The position numbers and the translations under genes are program-made. This document shows, piece by piece, positions 1-9,843 of a stretch of DNA of 64,000 nt. The notes beneath the pieces were generated by a model that was not told where the DNA came from, ran no database searches, and was given only the letters and a program-made list of their open reading frames with translations. The first letter of the stretch is position 1, and each line of letters opens with the position of its first letter. The DNA comes from Companilactobacillus musae (lineage in GTDB: Bacteria; Bacillota; Bacilli; Lactobacillales; Lactobacillaceae), in assembly GCF_003967595.1 (NCBI RefSeq), contig NZ_BIFW01000002.1, forward strand, positions 1 through 64,000, in the 5' to 3' direction.

Positions 1-35
1 GAATCCTCTGACTCTTATCTATATCCCAATATCAA

Positions 36-68
36 AATAGAGAACCCAACAATATCATGTTCTCTATT
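36..68. other. Inverted repeat, 10-bp stem
   Basis: A perfect 10-bp inverted repeat (AATAGAGAAC / GTTCTCTATT) with a 13-nt loop lies beyond the groEL terminator. No U-run follows on either strand, so I do not call it a terminator. It may belong to a gene outside the window. Confidence 0.4.
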
Positions 69-80
69 GACTAATGGTAG

Positions 81-114
81 AAAAAAAGGAATCATACCAT
101 TAAAGTATGATTCC
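81..114 (-). terminator. groESL intrinsic terminator
   Basis: A perfect 10-bp stem (GGAATCATAC / GTATGATTCC) with a 7-nt loop is followed on the minus strand by seven U. It lies 29 bases downstream of the groEL stop and ends the groES-groEL transcript. Confidence 0.9.
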
Positions 115-142
115 TCAATTATTTTCATATTTGATGTACTAA

Positions 143-1783
<1,641 letters not shown>

Positions 1784-1837
1784 TCACACTCCATAATCTA
1801 AAATATTTTTCTCTTGTTTATCTTTTTCTATTTTTAA

Positions 1838-2122
1838 TTAGTCAACGATTGCCATGATATCTTTTTCATGAAGGATTAAATATTCATTGTCTTCATACTT
1901 AACTGTTGAGCCTGCATACTTGTCAAAAAGAACCTTGTCACCCTTCTTAACGTTCATAGGTAATTTCTTACCATCATCAGCAACTAAACCATCACCGACG
2001 GCAACAACTTCAGCTGTTTGTGGCTTTTCTTTAGCGTTGTTTGCCAAAACAATGCCACCGACTGTCTTTTCTTCTTCTTTATCGACTGTTACAATGACTC
2101 TATCTCCAAGTGGTTTTAACAA
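1838..2122 (-). CDS. groES: Co-chaperonin GroES (Hsp10)
   Basis: This is the 10-kDa lid of the GroEL cage. The frame opens at a TTG at 2137, but that codon overlaps the GGAGG ribosome site. The next TTG at 2122 has GGAGG seven bases upstream and begins [10 protein letters not shown], the usual GroES N-terminus, giving 94 residues, the normal family length. The mobile-loop region ([18 protein letters not shown]) and the roof segment are present. It is the first gene of the groESL operon, behind a sigma-A-like promoter and a CIRCE operator. Confidence 0.97.
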   Translation of the reverse strand: MLKPLGDRVIVTVDKEEEKTVGGIVLANNAKEKPQTAEVVAVGDGLVADDGKKLPMNVKKGDKVLFDKYAGSTVKYEDNEYLILHEKDIMAIVD

Positions 2123-2167
2123 TTTAAATACCTCCAATATTATTACTTCTACGTTTTTTTAACTCTT

Positions 2168-2194
2168 TTAGCACTCAAACATCTCTTGTGCTAA
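2168..2194. promoter_or_regulatory. CIRCE operator (HrcA site)
   Basis: The sequence TTAGCACTC, nine bases, TTGTGCTAA matches the CIRCE inverted repeat (TTAGCACTC-N9-GAGTGCTAA) with two differences in the right arm. It lies between the groES promoter and start codon, where HrcA represses chaperonin genes in Firmicutes. HrcA itself is not in the window. Confidence 0.93.
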
Positions 2195-2205
2195 TCACAA
2201 GTTTT

Positions 2206-2233
2206 ATATTAACATTATATTGTGAAGTTGCAA
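2206..2233 (-). promoter_or_regulatory. groESL promoter
   Basis: A minus-strand -35 TTGCAA (2228-2233) is separated by 16 bases from a -10 TAATAT (2206-2211). The CIRCE element lies just downstream, around the expected transcription start, which supports this as the heat-shock promoter. Confidence 0.7.
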
Positions 2234-2265
2234 GTATTTACCTTTAAAAAATTTCGGAGGAAATC

Positions 2266-2892
2266 ATGTCTTACCAAAAAAATCAATTTTTCACACTGTT
2301 AACCTACATCTTGCTCTTATCTTTAGGGACAATCTTATCTACACTATCCATCACCGGTTCAGTTTATTTTCTAACTATTACTCTTGGTGCTATGGTCGCA
2401 ACTGGAGTAATGATCTATTTGGTCAAACAAAGTGGTCCTAATGAATTTGAAGAGAAAACTTCTTTGAATCATGATTTACAGTGGATCATCTTGGGAACAA
2501 TTGGAGCCATTGCTCTTCAATACGCAATTGGTTTCTTGGATCAGCTTCTATTTCATGTCAGCACTACTTCGCAGAATACTTTAGGATTATTACTTATGGT
2601 TAGAGAATATCCATATTACTTTATCTATGTAATGATTGCTGCACCGATCATGGAAGAAATTATTTTTAGACGTGTCTTCTTTGCCAATCTGATCAAGCCT
2701 ACGAACGTTTATATCGCAGCTATAATATCAGCAGCCTTGTTTGCTATTATGCATCAGGACACCAGATTTTTGGTTTATGTGGCAATGGGACTTTGGTTCT
2801 CATTTGTTTACTACAAATCAAAGAATATTTACGTCAGTGCCGGAAGTCATTTAATTATGAATGCCATTGTTTTAACAATATCTTTAGGATAG
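2266..2892 (+). CDS. CPBP family intramembrane protease
   Basis: This is a 208-residue multi-pass membrane protein of the CPBP (CAAX protease / bacteriocin-processing, Abi) family. The three family motifs are visible: EEIIFRR at residues 130-136, a conserved His at 163 (IMHQD) and a His at 195 (SHLIMNA). The glutamates and histidines form the presumed metal-dependent active site. The ATG has a GGAGG upstream. The gene diverges from groES, the same neighbourhood as ydiL in Bacillus. The substrate is unknown; family members process bacteriocins, confer self-immunity or act on membrane proteins. Confidence 0.88.
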   Translation: MSYQKNQFFTLLTYILLLSLGTILSTLSITGSVYFLTITLGAMVATGVMIYLVKQSGPNEFEEKTSLNHDLQWIILGTIGAIALQYAIGFLDQLLFHVSTTSQNTLGLLLMVREYPYYFIYVMIAAPIMEEIIFRRVFFANLIKPTNVYIAAIISAALFAIMHQDTRFLVYVAMGLWFSFVYYKSKNIYVSAGSHLIMNAIVLTISLG

Positions 2893-2940
2893 AAAATACC
2901 CATGTAGCAGCCATTATTGGTCACTACATGGGTATTTTTT
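2893..2940 (+). terminator. Terminator after CPBP gene
   Basis: Arms AATACCCATGTAG and CTACATGGGTATT enclose a 16-nt loop, followed by six T on the plus strand. The A-rich left flank could also let it work for the convergent gltP transcript. Confidence 0.9.
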
Positions 2941-2948
2941 TGTTACTG

Positions 2949-2976
2949 GGAATTGAACAATGTTCGATTCCGTTTT
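2949..2976. other. Second hairpin between converging genes
   Basis: GGAATTGAAC and GTTCGATTCC pair (one G-U) around a 3-nt loop, followed on the plus strand by G and four T. It may be a weak backup terminator between the CPBP gene and gltP. Confidence 0.4.
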
Positions 2977-3014
2977 GTGTGTTTAAATCGTTTTTATACT
3001 ACGAGGAGTGCTTA

Positions 3015-4295
3015 TTAGTCTCCACGTTTGTAGCTAGCAACGTACTTCTTTCGTTTATCCTCATCAAATTCATGTTCACTTTTAGCAATAATAACTGTTG
3101 CTAGTGAATTACCGACAACGTTAACAGCAGTACGTCCCATATCTACCAGACGGTCAATCCCGGCAATGAAGGTCAAACCTTGCATTGGCACACCGATAGT
3201 TGAAACTGTGGCTAGTAGCACAACGAACGATGCTCCGGGTACTCCGGCCATCCCCTTAGATGTTAACATCAATACAACAACAAGGGTAATTTGTTGTCCT
3301 AGGGTTAAATGAATATTGTAAGCTTGTGCCAAGAATAAGGCAGCTAATGATTGATAAATAGCAGATCCATCAAGATTAAACGTATATCCAGTTGGAATAA
3401 CAAAGGAGACAATACCTTTAGATGATCCATAGTTTTGCATTTTTTCCATCATTTTTGGCAAAGCAGCTTCAGAGCTAGCTGTTGTAAAGGCCAAAGTTAC
3501 TTCGTTTTCAATAATTCTAAACATTTCATAAAATCTAACATGGAACAAATGTCCTACAGCTGCCATCACAACGAAAACAAAGAATGCCATGGTTGCGTAG
3601 GCAATTATAATAAATAAAGCTAACGGTTTAAGTGAATTAAAGCCCATTTCACCAACAGTAACACCGATCAAAGCACAGACACCAATTGGTGCTAAACGCA
3701 TAACCCAGTTAGTTACTTTGAACATAACATTGGCAACGGCATTTAAAGTATCAACAATAATTTTGCCTTGTTTACCAATCGAAGCAGTTCCTAAACCAAA
3801 TAGAACCGAGAAGAAAATAATTGGTAACATATCGCCCTTACCAAGTGAGGCAAAAATATTAGTTGGGATAATACTCATTAGAATTGACCAAATACCCGAA
3901 TGTTTGGCTGTCTTAGCAGTTGCTGTATATTGACTAATATCCGAACCTTTTAGACTGTGAATATCAATATATGTACCGGGATGAGTAACATTAGCCACGA
4001 TAATACCAATAATAATCGCTAATGTAGTCATGATTTCAAAATAAATTAAAGTCTTTAATCCAATTCGACCTAACTTCTTGATATCACCCATATTGGCAAT
4101 ACCAACGGTCAAACAAGATATAACAATTGGTAATACGATCATTTGGATCATGGAAATAAACATGGTACCAATATTCTGCATTACTTGAATAGCAGCCTTA
4201 TTCTGATAGAATACCTGCCCCAAAACAATACCTAGGATCAAACCAATAATGATTTGCCATCCTAGACTGACTCGAAAAAATCGTTGTCTTTGCAA
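3015..4295 (-). CDS. gltP: Dicarboxylate/amino acid:cation symporter (GltP type)
   Basis: This 426-residue transporter belongs to the DAACS (glutamate/aspartate:H+ or Na+ symporter) family. The signature serine-rich loop (FTTASSEAALP) and the following GYTFNLDGSAIY segment of the substrate site are present, together with multiple hydrophobic helices. The start is TTG at 4295 with GGGGA seven bases upstream; the N-terminus FRVSLGWQIIIG is typical. It stands alone between two hairpins. Substrate is probably glutamate or aspartate; C4-dicarboxylates cannot be excluded. Confidence 0.9.
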   Translation of the reverse strand: MQRQRFFRVSLGWQIIIGLILGIVLGQVFYQNKAAIQVMQNIGTMFISMIQMIVLPIVISCLTVGIANMGDIKKLGRIGLKTLIYFEIMTTLAIIIGIIVANVTHPGTYIDIHSLKGSDISQYTATAKTAKHSGIWSILMSIIPTNIFASLGKGDMLPIIFFSVLFGLGTASIGKQGKIIVDTLNAVANVMFKVTNWVMRLAPIGVCALIGVTVGEMGFNSLKPLALFIIIAYATMAFFVFVVMAAVGHLFHVRFYEMFRIIENEVTLAFTTASSEAALPKMMEKMQNYGSSKGIVSFVIPTGYTFNLDGSAIYQSLAALFLAQAYNIHLTLGQQITLVVVLMLTSKGMAGVPGASFVVLLATVSTIGVPMQGLTFIAGIDRLVDMGRTAVNVVGNSLATVIIAKSEHEFDEDKRKKYVASYKRGD

Positions 4296-4460
4296 TTTTA
4301 AGTCCCCTTTGAATTAACTTATCTCCAATTATAGAAGATTTTTCATCAAATTGGAAAATGATAGCGGTTGCAAATTAAAATATTTTTCATTTTATTAATT
4401 AAGACGAACATTTTTAATGTATAACGAAATTGTTGTTCTACTTTTGCTTGGATTTTGAAT

Positions 4461-4508
4461 AAAAAAATACAGAATATACGGATTTATTTTTCCGACATTC
4501 TGTATTTT
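4461..4508 (-). terminator. Terminator downstream of manA
   Basis: Stem AAAATACAGAAT / ATTCTGTATTTT with an inner CGGA/TCCG pairing is followed on the minus strand by a seven-U run. It lies about 70 bases downstream of the manA stop and insulates gltP from the rex-manA side. Confidence 0.8.
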
Positions 4509-4577
4509 AGAATTATATTTAAGAATTTGATTAGAATTTCTTGTTTAATTTAAAGAGTTTCTCACCAAGATCTTGGC

Positions 4578-5546
4578 TTATTCTTCTCCAGATTCTGAAG
4601 CAATAATATCCAAATCTCCTGACAAGGTCCATTCATTAACTGTTGCTGGAACAATCAAATGAACCCCTTTCTTCAAATCATAATCTTTTCCATCAACAGT
4701 GATCTTACCTTCACCATTAAGAACTGAGATCAAAGTATACTTACCAATTTGGTGTTGTAGTTGAACGGGTTCTTTAATTTCCCAATGATAAACTGAGAAG
4801 AATGGTGAAACTGGTGGTTGAACGAAGGTTGTAAATTTATTCTTGCCAACTTGTTTTGATTCAATATTTAATTTTGGATCTTTATGAGGAACTGTAATTG
4901 TATCTTCTGATTGTTTAATGTGAAGATCACGTTTCTTACCAGTTGTCTTATCAACACGGTCGTAATCATATAAACGATAAGTTGTATCACTACTTTGTTG
5001 TGTTTCCAAAGCCATGATTCCCTTATTCAAGGCATGAACTGTACCACTTGGTACGTAATAGAAATCACCAGTCTTAACGGGAACCTTTCTCAAAAGATGT
5101 TCCCAGTCGCCAGATTCGATCATCTTATCCAATTCAGCCTTATTTTTAGCATTGTGACCATAGATCAAGTATGAACCTGGTTCAGCGTCAATAATATACC
5201 AGCATTCTGTTTTACCTAATTCGTGTTCATGTTCTGCAGCGTAAGCATTATCAGGATGTACTTGAACTGATAGGCTAGCTTCAGCGTCCAAAATTTTTGT
5301 TAAAAGTGGGAAGACTTTGCCCTTAGGATTACCGAATAGTTCACTATGGTTCTTCCATAGATCATCAACATATTGTCCAGCAAATTCACCATTTTCAACT
5401 TCTGATCTACCATGTGGATGTCCTGAAATGGCCCAACATTCACCAATACTACCCTCAGGAATGTCATAACCAAATTTGGTTTCTAGTTTTCTGCCGCCCC
5501 AGATTTTTTCGTGGAAGACTGGCTTTAGAAATAATGGTTCACTCAT
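4578..5546 (-). CDS. manA: Mannose-6-phosphate isomerase, class I
   Basis: This 322-residue cupin-type zinc enzyme interconverts mannose-6-phosphate and fructose-6-phosphate. Zinc ligands are recognisable in SVQVHPDN (Gln95, His97), KTECWYI (Glu114) and SGTVHALNKG (His171). Length suits the short bacterial class I enzyme. It starts 19 bases after rex ends, so the two are likely co-transcribed. It would feed mannose taken up by the ManXYZ PTS at 52.5-55.3 kb into glycolysis. Confidence 0.95.
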   Translation of the reverse strand: MSEPLFLKPVFHEKIWGGRKLETKFGYDIPEGSIGECWAISGHPHGRSEVENGEFAGQYVDDLWKNHSELFGNPKGKVFPLLTKILDAEASLSVQVHPDNAYAAEHEHELGKTECWYIIDAEPGSYLIYGHNAKNKAELDKMIESGDWEHLLRKVPVKTGDFYYVPSGTVHALNKGIMALETQQSSDTTYRLYDYDRVDKTTGKKRDLHIKQSEDTITVPHKDPKLNIESKQVGKNKFTTFVQPPVSPFFSVYHWEIKEPVQLQHQIGKYTLISVLNGEGKITVDGKDYDLKKGVHLIVPATVNEWTLSGDLDIIASESGEE

Positions 5547-5565
5547 AAAAATTTTCCCCCAAAAA

Positions 5566-6216
5566 TTAATTATTTTCTTCTGTCATTGACTTATCGCGGT
5601 CTAAAAAGAAGATCAAAGTTTGCAATTCATTTGCCAAATCGACATAGTGAACGCGAATACTACTTGGAACATTGATAATAACCGGTGTAAAGTTTAAGAT
5701 TCCACGTACGCCAGCATCAGCCAACTTGTCAGCTGTTGTCTGTGCAGCATTTGAAGAAACTGTCAAAATGCAGACATCAATCTGTTGTAGATTAAGCTGT
5801 TCCTTTAGTTCACTAATATCATAAACCGGAACCCCACTCTTAACTGTCCCAACAATTTCTTTATTAATATCAAAAGCTGCCGCAATTCGAACATTATTTG
5901 TTCGAGAAAAGTTATAATTTAGTAAGGCGTTACCTAAATTACCGACACCAACTAAAGCTACATTGGTACGCTTATCTTGATTCAATAGTTTCTTAAAGAA
6001 TGCTACTAAATCGTTTACATCATAGCCATAACCACGTTTTCCAAGTGCTCCTAAATACGAGAAGTCACGTCTAATTGTAGCACTATCTATTTTGACCCCT
6101 TCTGACAATTCACCAGAAGAGATTTTTTTTGTGCCCTCGTCTTTTAGAAACTGGAAGTAGCGATAATAAATTGGTAAACGCTTTATTGTTGCGTTTGGAA
6201 CTGTTGTTTTTGTCAT
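5566..6216 (-). CDS. rex: Redox-sensing transcriptional repressor Rex
   Basis: This 216-residue repressor senses the NADH/NAD+ ratio and controls fermentative genes. An N-terminal winged helix (residues about 1-80, containing SGELSEGVKIDSATIRRDFS) precedes a Rossmann domain with the nucleotide-binding glycine motif GVGNLGNALL. The C-terminal helix (YVDLANELQTLIFFLDRDK) is the domain-swapped dimer helix. The ATG has GGTGG upstream. It lies next to a YdiF-type ABC-F gene, as in Bacillus. Confidence 0.97.
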   Translation of the reverse strand: MTKTTVPNATIKRLPIYYRYFQFLKDEGTKKISSGELSEGVKIDSATIRRDFSYLGALGKRGYGYDVNDLVAFFKKLLNQDKRTNVALVGVGNLGNALLNYNFSRTNNVRIAAAFDINKEIVGTVKSGVPVYDISELKEQLNLQQIDVCILTVSSNAAQTTADKLADAGVRGILNFTPVIINVPSSIRVHYVDLANELQTLIFFLDRDKSMTEENN

Positions 6217-6355
6217 AATTTACCACCATATGTGTGTCTTTTCACTAACATTCATAGTAAATAAAAATCACCAAAAACGCAATACGTTAATTCCTATAAA
6301 GGCATAAATTATTAATTAATGATAAAATTGTGAATAAGATAAAGGAGTTATTAAC

Positions 6356-8272
6356 TTGATTTTATTACAAGCACAAAATATTACGAAAAACTTTGGAACA
6401 AAAAAACTTTTTTCCAATGTGAGCTTCGAAGTCCAAGACAATAGCCGTATTGGTTTGGTCGGTCGAAACGGAGTTGGAAAATCAACTCTACTCAAAATCA
6501 TCTCTGATCAAGAGAGTTATAACGATGGCAATATTGCCCTCAAAAAAGATACTAATATTGGTTATTTGGCTCAGGATTCTGGTCTAAATAGCGACAGTGA
6601 AATTTTTTCTGAAATGGAACACGTTTTTGACTATCTTAAAGAACAAGAAAAACGTATGCACTCTTTAGAAGAAAAAATCGCTGATCCTAGTACTGCCGAC
6701 TATGACAATATTTTGAAACAATATGACCAATTGCAAAATACTTTCCGTCAAGAAAATGGCTACGGCTACCAATCTGAAATTCGTAGTGTCCTCAAGGGAT
6801 TTGGCTTTGACGAAAATGTTTGGCACAACAAGATCTCTACTCTTTCTGGTGGTGAGAGATCTCGTTTGGCAATGGCAAAAATGCTACTAGAACATCACGA
6901 TATTCTTTTACTTGATGAACCTACTAACCATTTGGATATCAATACTGTTGAATGGTTGGAAAGTTATCTTAAAGGTTACCGTGGTGCTTTAGTTATTGTT
7001 TCCCATGACCAATATTTCCTTGACAAAGTTGTTACTGAAATTGTCGAGATTAATCAACATTCTTCAACACATTACTCTGGCAACTATACTTTCTATCTTC
7101 AAGAAAAGAAACGTAATCAAGAAGTAGCTTGGAAACATTATGAAGAACAACAAGCCGAGATCAAGAAGACTGAGGAATACATTCAAAAGAATATTGTTCG
7201 AGCTTCCACGACTAAAATGGCTCAAAGTCGTCGTAAAAAATTAGAACACATGGACGTCTTGGACCGACCAGGAAGTGATCAGGATTCAGTCCATTTCTCA
7301 TTTGATATCGACAAGGAAAGTGGCAACGATGTTTTACTAGTTAAAAATGCAGCCATTGGATACGACGATCAAATTATGTCAGAGCCAATTAACTTAGACG
7401 TAAAAAAAGGTGAACGTGTTGGTATTATTGGTCCTAACGGTATTGGTAAATCAACCTTCCTCAAATCTATCTTAGGAAAAATTCCAATGATTAAAGGAAC
7501 TTCCCAATTTGGTGCCAACGTTCAAGTGGGATACTACGATCAGAACCTAAAGGGACTTGATCCTAAAAAAGACGTTCTTCATGAAATTTGGGATATTTAT
7601 CCCCGTTTAGATGAACAAATCATCCGTAAAAGATTGGGTGCTTTCTTGTTCAGTGGTGACGATGTTCTTAAACCAGTAGCAGGATTATCTGGTGGCGAAA
7701 AGGCTCGGTTAACTTTGACTAAATTGTCTATGGAAAATGACAACTTCTTAGTAATGGATGAGCCTACTAATCACTTGGATATTGATAGTAAAGAAGTTTT
7801 AGAAGATGCCTTGAAGAACTTTGCTGGTACAGTTCTCTTCGTTTCCCATGATCGTTACTTATTGAATACCTTAGCCGATCGAATCGTTGATATTGGTAAA
7901 CACGGCAGTAAAATTTATCTCGGTGATTACGACTATTACGTTGAAAAAACTACTGATAAACCTACTGAAACTGAAGCTGAGCAAAACGTTTCTAATGTCA
8001 GTGAGAAGAAAATGCAGTATCAACAATCTAAGGAACAACAGAAACAAGAGCGTAAATTACGCCGTCAAGTTGAAGACTTAGAAGCTCAGATAGCTGAACT
8101 AGAAACTAAGAATGCCGCTATTCAAAAAGAAATGGTTAAAGATGAAAACCTTACTTCTTACAGTAAACTAGCTGACCTTCAAAAAGAACTTGATGAAAAC
8201 AAAGCTCAACAAGACAAAATTGAAGAAGCATGGACTGAAAAATCAATCGAATTAGAAGATTTCAATAATTAG
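6356..8272 (+). CDS. ABC-F family ATPase, YdiF type
   Basis: This 638-residue soluble protein has two ABC domains in tandem and no membrane segment, the ABC-F plan. Each domain has a Walker A (GRNGVGKST, GPNGIGKST), a signature (LSGGERSRL, LSGGEKARL) and a Walker B (LLLDEPTNHLD, LVMDEPTNHLD). The basic linker between them is followed later by a C-terminal coiled coil (about residues 550-630). The TTG start at 6356 follows AAAGGAG. ABC-F proteins act on the ribosome, relieving stalls or giving antibiotic protection. Position beside rex and C-terminal coiled coil favour a housekeeping YdiF/Uup-like role over resistance. Confidence 0.92.
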   Translation: MILLQAQNITKNFGTKKLFSNVSFEVQDNSRIGLVGRNGVGKSTLLKIISDQESYNDGNIALKKDTNIGYLAQDSGLNSDSEIFSEMEHVFDYLKEQEKRMHSLEEKIADPSTADYDNILKQYDQLQNTFRQENGYGYQSEIRSVLKGFGFDENVWHNKISTLSGGERSRLAMAKMLLEHHDILLLDEPTNHLDINTVEWLESYLKGYRGALVIVSHDQYFLDKVVTEIVEINQHSSTHYSGNYTFYLQEKKRNQEVAWKHYEEQQAEIKKTEEYIQKNIVRASTTKMAQSRRKKLEHMDVLDRPGSDQDSVHFSFDIDKESGNDVLLVKNAAIGYDDQIMSEPINLDVKKGERVGIIGPNGIGKSTFLKSILGKIPMIKGTSQFGANVQVGYYDQNLKGLDPKKDVLHEIWDIYPRLDEQIIRKRLGAFLFSGDDVLKPVAGLSGGEKARLTLTKLSMENDNFLVMDEPTNHLDIDSKEVLEDALKNFAGTVLFVSHDRYLLNTLADRIVDIGKHGSKIYLGDYDYYVEKTTDKPTETEAEQNVSNVSEKKMQYQQSKEQQKQERKLRRQVEDLEAQIAELETKNAAIQKEMVKDENLTSYSKLADLQKELDENKAQQDKIEEAWTEKSIELEDFNN

Positions 8273-8299
8273 TGGACTTTATAGGTCCACTATTTTTTT
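8270..8299 (+). terminator. Terminator after ABC-F gene
   Basis: TAGTGGAC / GTCCACTA stem followed by seven T. The left arm begins inside the stop codon of the ABC-F gene. Confidence 0.92.
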
Positions 8300-8356
8300 A
8301 TCTCATTACTCAAATTCGGGTACACCTAATACCTACTAGGTTGATTAAAGGATGCC

Positions 8357-8510
8357 GTCGTCCGTAAAATCTCTGTGGACGTTGGAACGTGGTGGACACA
8401 ACTTGGAGCCAATGAAGTTCACATTGTCTTCAAGATTGGTCTTGTTCTAAGTGGGTTCCCCACTAAGAACAATTTCACCACTGAACATCCACAGAGATTT
8501 CACTCCCGAC
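8357..8510 (-). repeat. Structured three-way-junction repeat, copy A
   Basis: This 154-nt copy reads on the minus strand. Outer stem P1 is GTCG / CGAC, a GGA/GGA internal loop, then GTGAAATCTCTGTGGA paired with TCCACAGAGATTTTAC, then GTGGTG / CACCAC. A conserved AAA linker leads into hairpin P2 (TTGTTCTTAG / TTAGAACAA arms). Hairpin P3 (CTTGAAG / CTCCAAG) keeps the A.G mismatch. Its stems differ in sequence from the other copies yet pair fully, the clearest covariation in the set. Confidence 0.85.
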
Positions 8511-8705
8511 TAGTTTTTGATTTCTAATTACTAGCAATTAGATTTACAGTATTGGAATTATTCCGTTCCATATAACCAAATAGAGACACCAATATTCTAA
8601 CCAAAAGGACAATCAATGCCTATTAAAAATTCTAATATTATCTTGAATACTCAATAATACATTGCCCTTACTTTTATTATTGAGAGCCAAAAAAATGATA
8701 CACGA

Positions 8706-8859
8706 GTCCGGAGCAACAAAGAAAATGGGCTCAGTAGTGAAATTCTACTTAGTGGTTTACCACTTAGTAGAAGGCCGAGATTTGAAACAATTACGAACTT
8801 CAATTGGTTCAAATTCGTGCCCACTACGTTCCAGCCCAGTTTTCTTTGTTGCGGAGGAC
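8706..8859 (+). repeat. Structured three-way-junction repeat, copy B
   Basis: This 154-nt copy reads on the plus strand. P1 is GTCC / GGAC, GGA/GGA loop, GCAACAAAGAAAA paired with TTTTCTTTGTTGC, GGGCT / AGCCC, then GTAGTG / CACTAC. After the AAA linker P2 is TTCTACTTAGTGG / CCACTTAGTAGAA. P3 is ATTTGAA-A-CAATT / AATTG-G-TTCAAAT with the A.G mismatch. Flanks are ATACACGA on the left and CGGCAAGTTTGTAT on the right. Confidence 0.88.
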
Positions 8860-8956
8860 GGCAAGTTTGTATGAGATTCGTTCTGTTTTTTTGTTTTTAT
8901 TGCCTAAAAACATTTAATTTGTTAACTTGAATTAAAAGACTTTTAATGAGGGTTCT

Positions 8957-9808
8957 ATGAAAACAAAACAAGATAATTTTTTAGTCAGATTTATCAAAGG
9001 GATGGTCATTGCTTTAGGTTTCATTCTCCCCGGAGTTTCTGGTGGCGTTCTAGCTGCCATTTTAGGAATCTATGAACGAATGCTTAGCTTCATGGCTCAT
9101 ATTAGAAAAAATTTCAAACGCGATTTTCTATATTTTCTACCCGTAGGAATCGGTGGAATAGTTGGAATTGGTGTTTTATCAAAACCACTAGAGTATTTGC
9201 TAGCAAATTATCAAATGATCGTTCTTTGGGGATTCGCTGGTACAATCATTGGAACTCTCCCCACTCTGCTGTATGAATCAACTTCTCAAACAAAAAGGGA
9301 TCGCATTGACATAGCTTGGTTCTTGGGAATTTTAATCGGCGGTGGATTATTTCTCTTCTTCATGAGTGAAATTTTTGGAACTATTCCGGCTAACTTCTTC
9401 GGTTTCATTATCGCCGGGATCTTAATTGCTTTAGGAGTTTTAGTCCCCGGTCTTAGTCCTTCAAATCTATTGATTATTTTGGGACTTTACACACCAATGC
9501 TAAAGGGATTTAAGAATTTCGATCCTATGATTTTTATTCCTATTGCTATCGGTGGAATCATTTCAATGCTGACTTTCTCCAAAGCGATGGAAAAATTAAT
9601 TCAGTATCATCATTCGCGTGTTTATCACTTTATCTTAGGTATTGTTTTAGCTAGTACCATTTTGATTTTGATACCAAGTCCTTATTCAGCTGAAAGTATC
9701 ACTTACCAAAATGCTACGATGATTGATTGGTCATTAAGTATTATCTTCTTCCTCATTGGTCTTATTCTTGCCTTCTGGATGAGTAAACTGGAAGATCGTT
9801 ATAAGTAA
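8957..9808 (+). CDS. DUF368 membrane protein (PopT-type polyprenyl-phosphate transporter)
   Basis: This 283-residue protein has about eight hydrophobic segments and two internally repeated glycine-proline loops (ALGFILPGVSGGVLAAILG near residues 20-38 and ALGVLVPGLSPSNLLIILG near 160-178). Those are the DUF368 family signature. DUF368 proteins (PopT) have been shown to recycle undecaprenyl phosphate across the membrane for wall synthesis; I infer that role here. The ATG at 8957 follows GAGGGTTCT. The terminator at its 3' end is shared with the convergent unknown gene. Confidence 0.87.
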   Translation: MKTKQDNFLVRFIKGMVIALGFILPGVSGGVLAAILGIYERMLSFMAHIRKNFKRDFLYFLPVGIGGIVGIGVLSKPLEYLLANYQMIVLWGFAGTIIGTLPTLLYESTSQTKRDRIDIAWFLGILIGGGLFLFFMSEIFGTIPANFFGFIIAGILIALGVLVPGLSPSNLLIILGLYTPMLKGFKNFDPMIFIPIAIGGIISMLTFSKAMEKLIQYHHSRVYHFILGIVLASTILILIPSPYSAESITYQNATMIDWSLSIIFFLIGLILAFWMSKLEDRYK

Positions 9809-9843
9809 AAGAGCAGCATCTCCTAAGAGATACTGCCCTTTTT
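9807..9843. terminator. Bidirectional terminator between convergent genes
   Basis: AAAAG.GCAG.ATCTC and GAGAT.CTGC.CTTTT arms pair around a 3-nt loop, with T/A runs on both sides. It overlaps the stop codon of the DUF368 gene and the end of the minus-strand gene. Confidence 0.8.

Larger units (their letters stand above)
8300..8956. other. Long non-coding gap with a divergent pair of structured repeats
   Basis: No convincing gene lies here. The gap holds repeat copies A (minus-oriented) and B (plus-oriented), separated by 195 bases of AT-rich sequence. That spacer contains an 8-bp inverted repeat (CTCAATAA / TTATTGAG, about 8650-8685). A T-rich stretch (about 8885-8905) and the DUF368 ribosome site complete the gap. 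A short open frame running through copy B is a by-product of the repeat. Confidence 0.8.

Noticed and set aside
6310-6345. Rex operator upstream of the ABC-F gene (TTGTGAATAAG)
   Set aside because: Only one half-site is present; the dyad partner TTTCACAA is missing.
8662-8874. Open frame of about 70 codons across repeat copy B
   Set aside because: It lies over the paired arms of a structured repeat, has no ribosome site and no recognisable domain.
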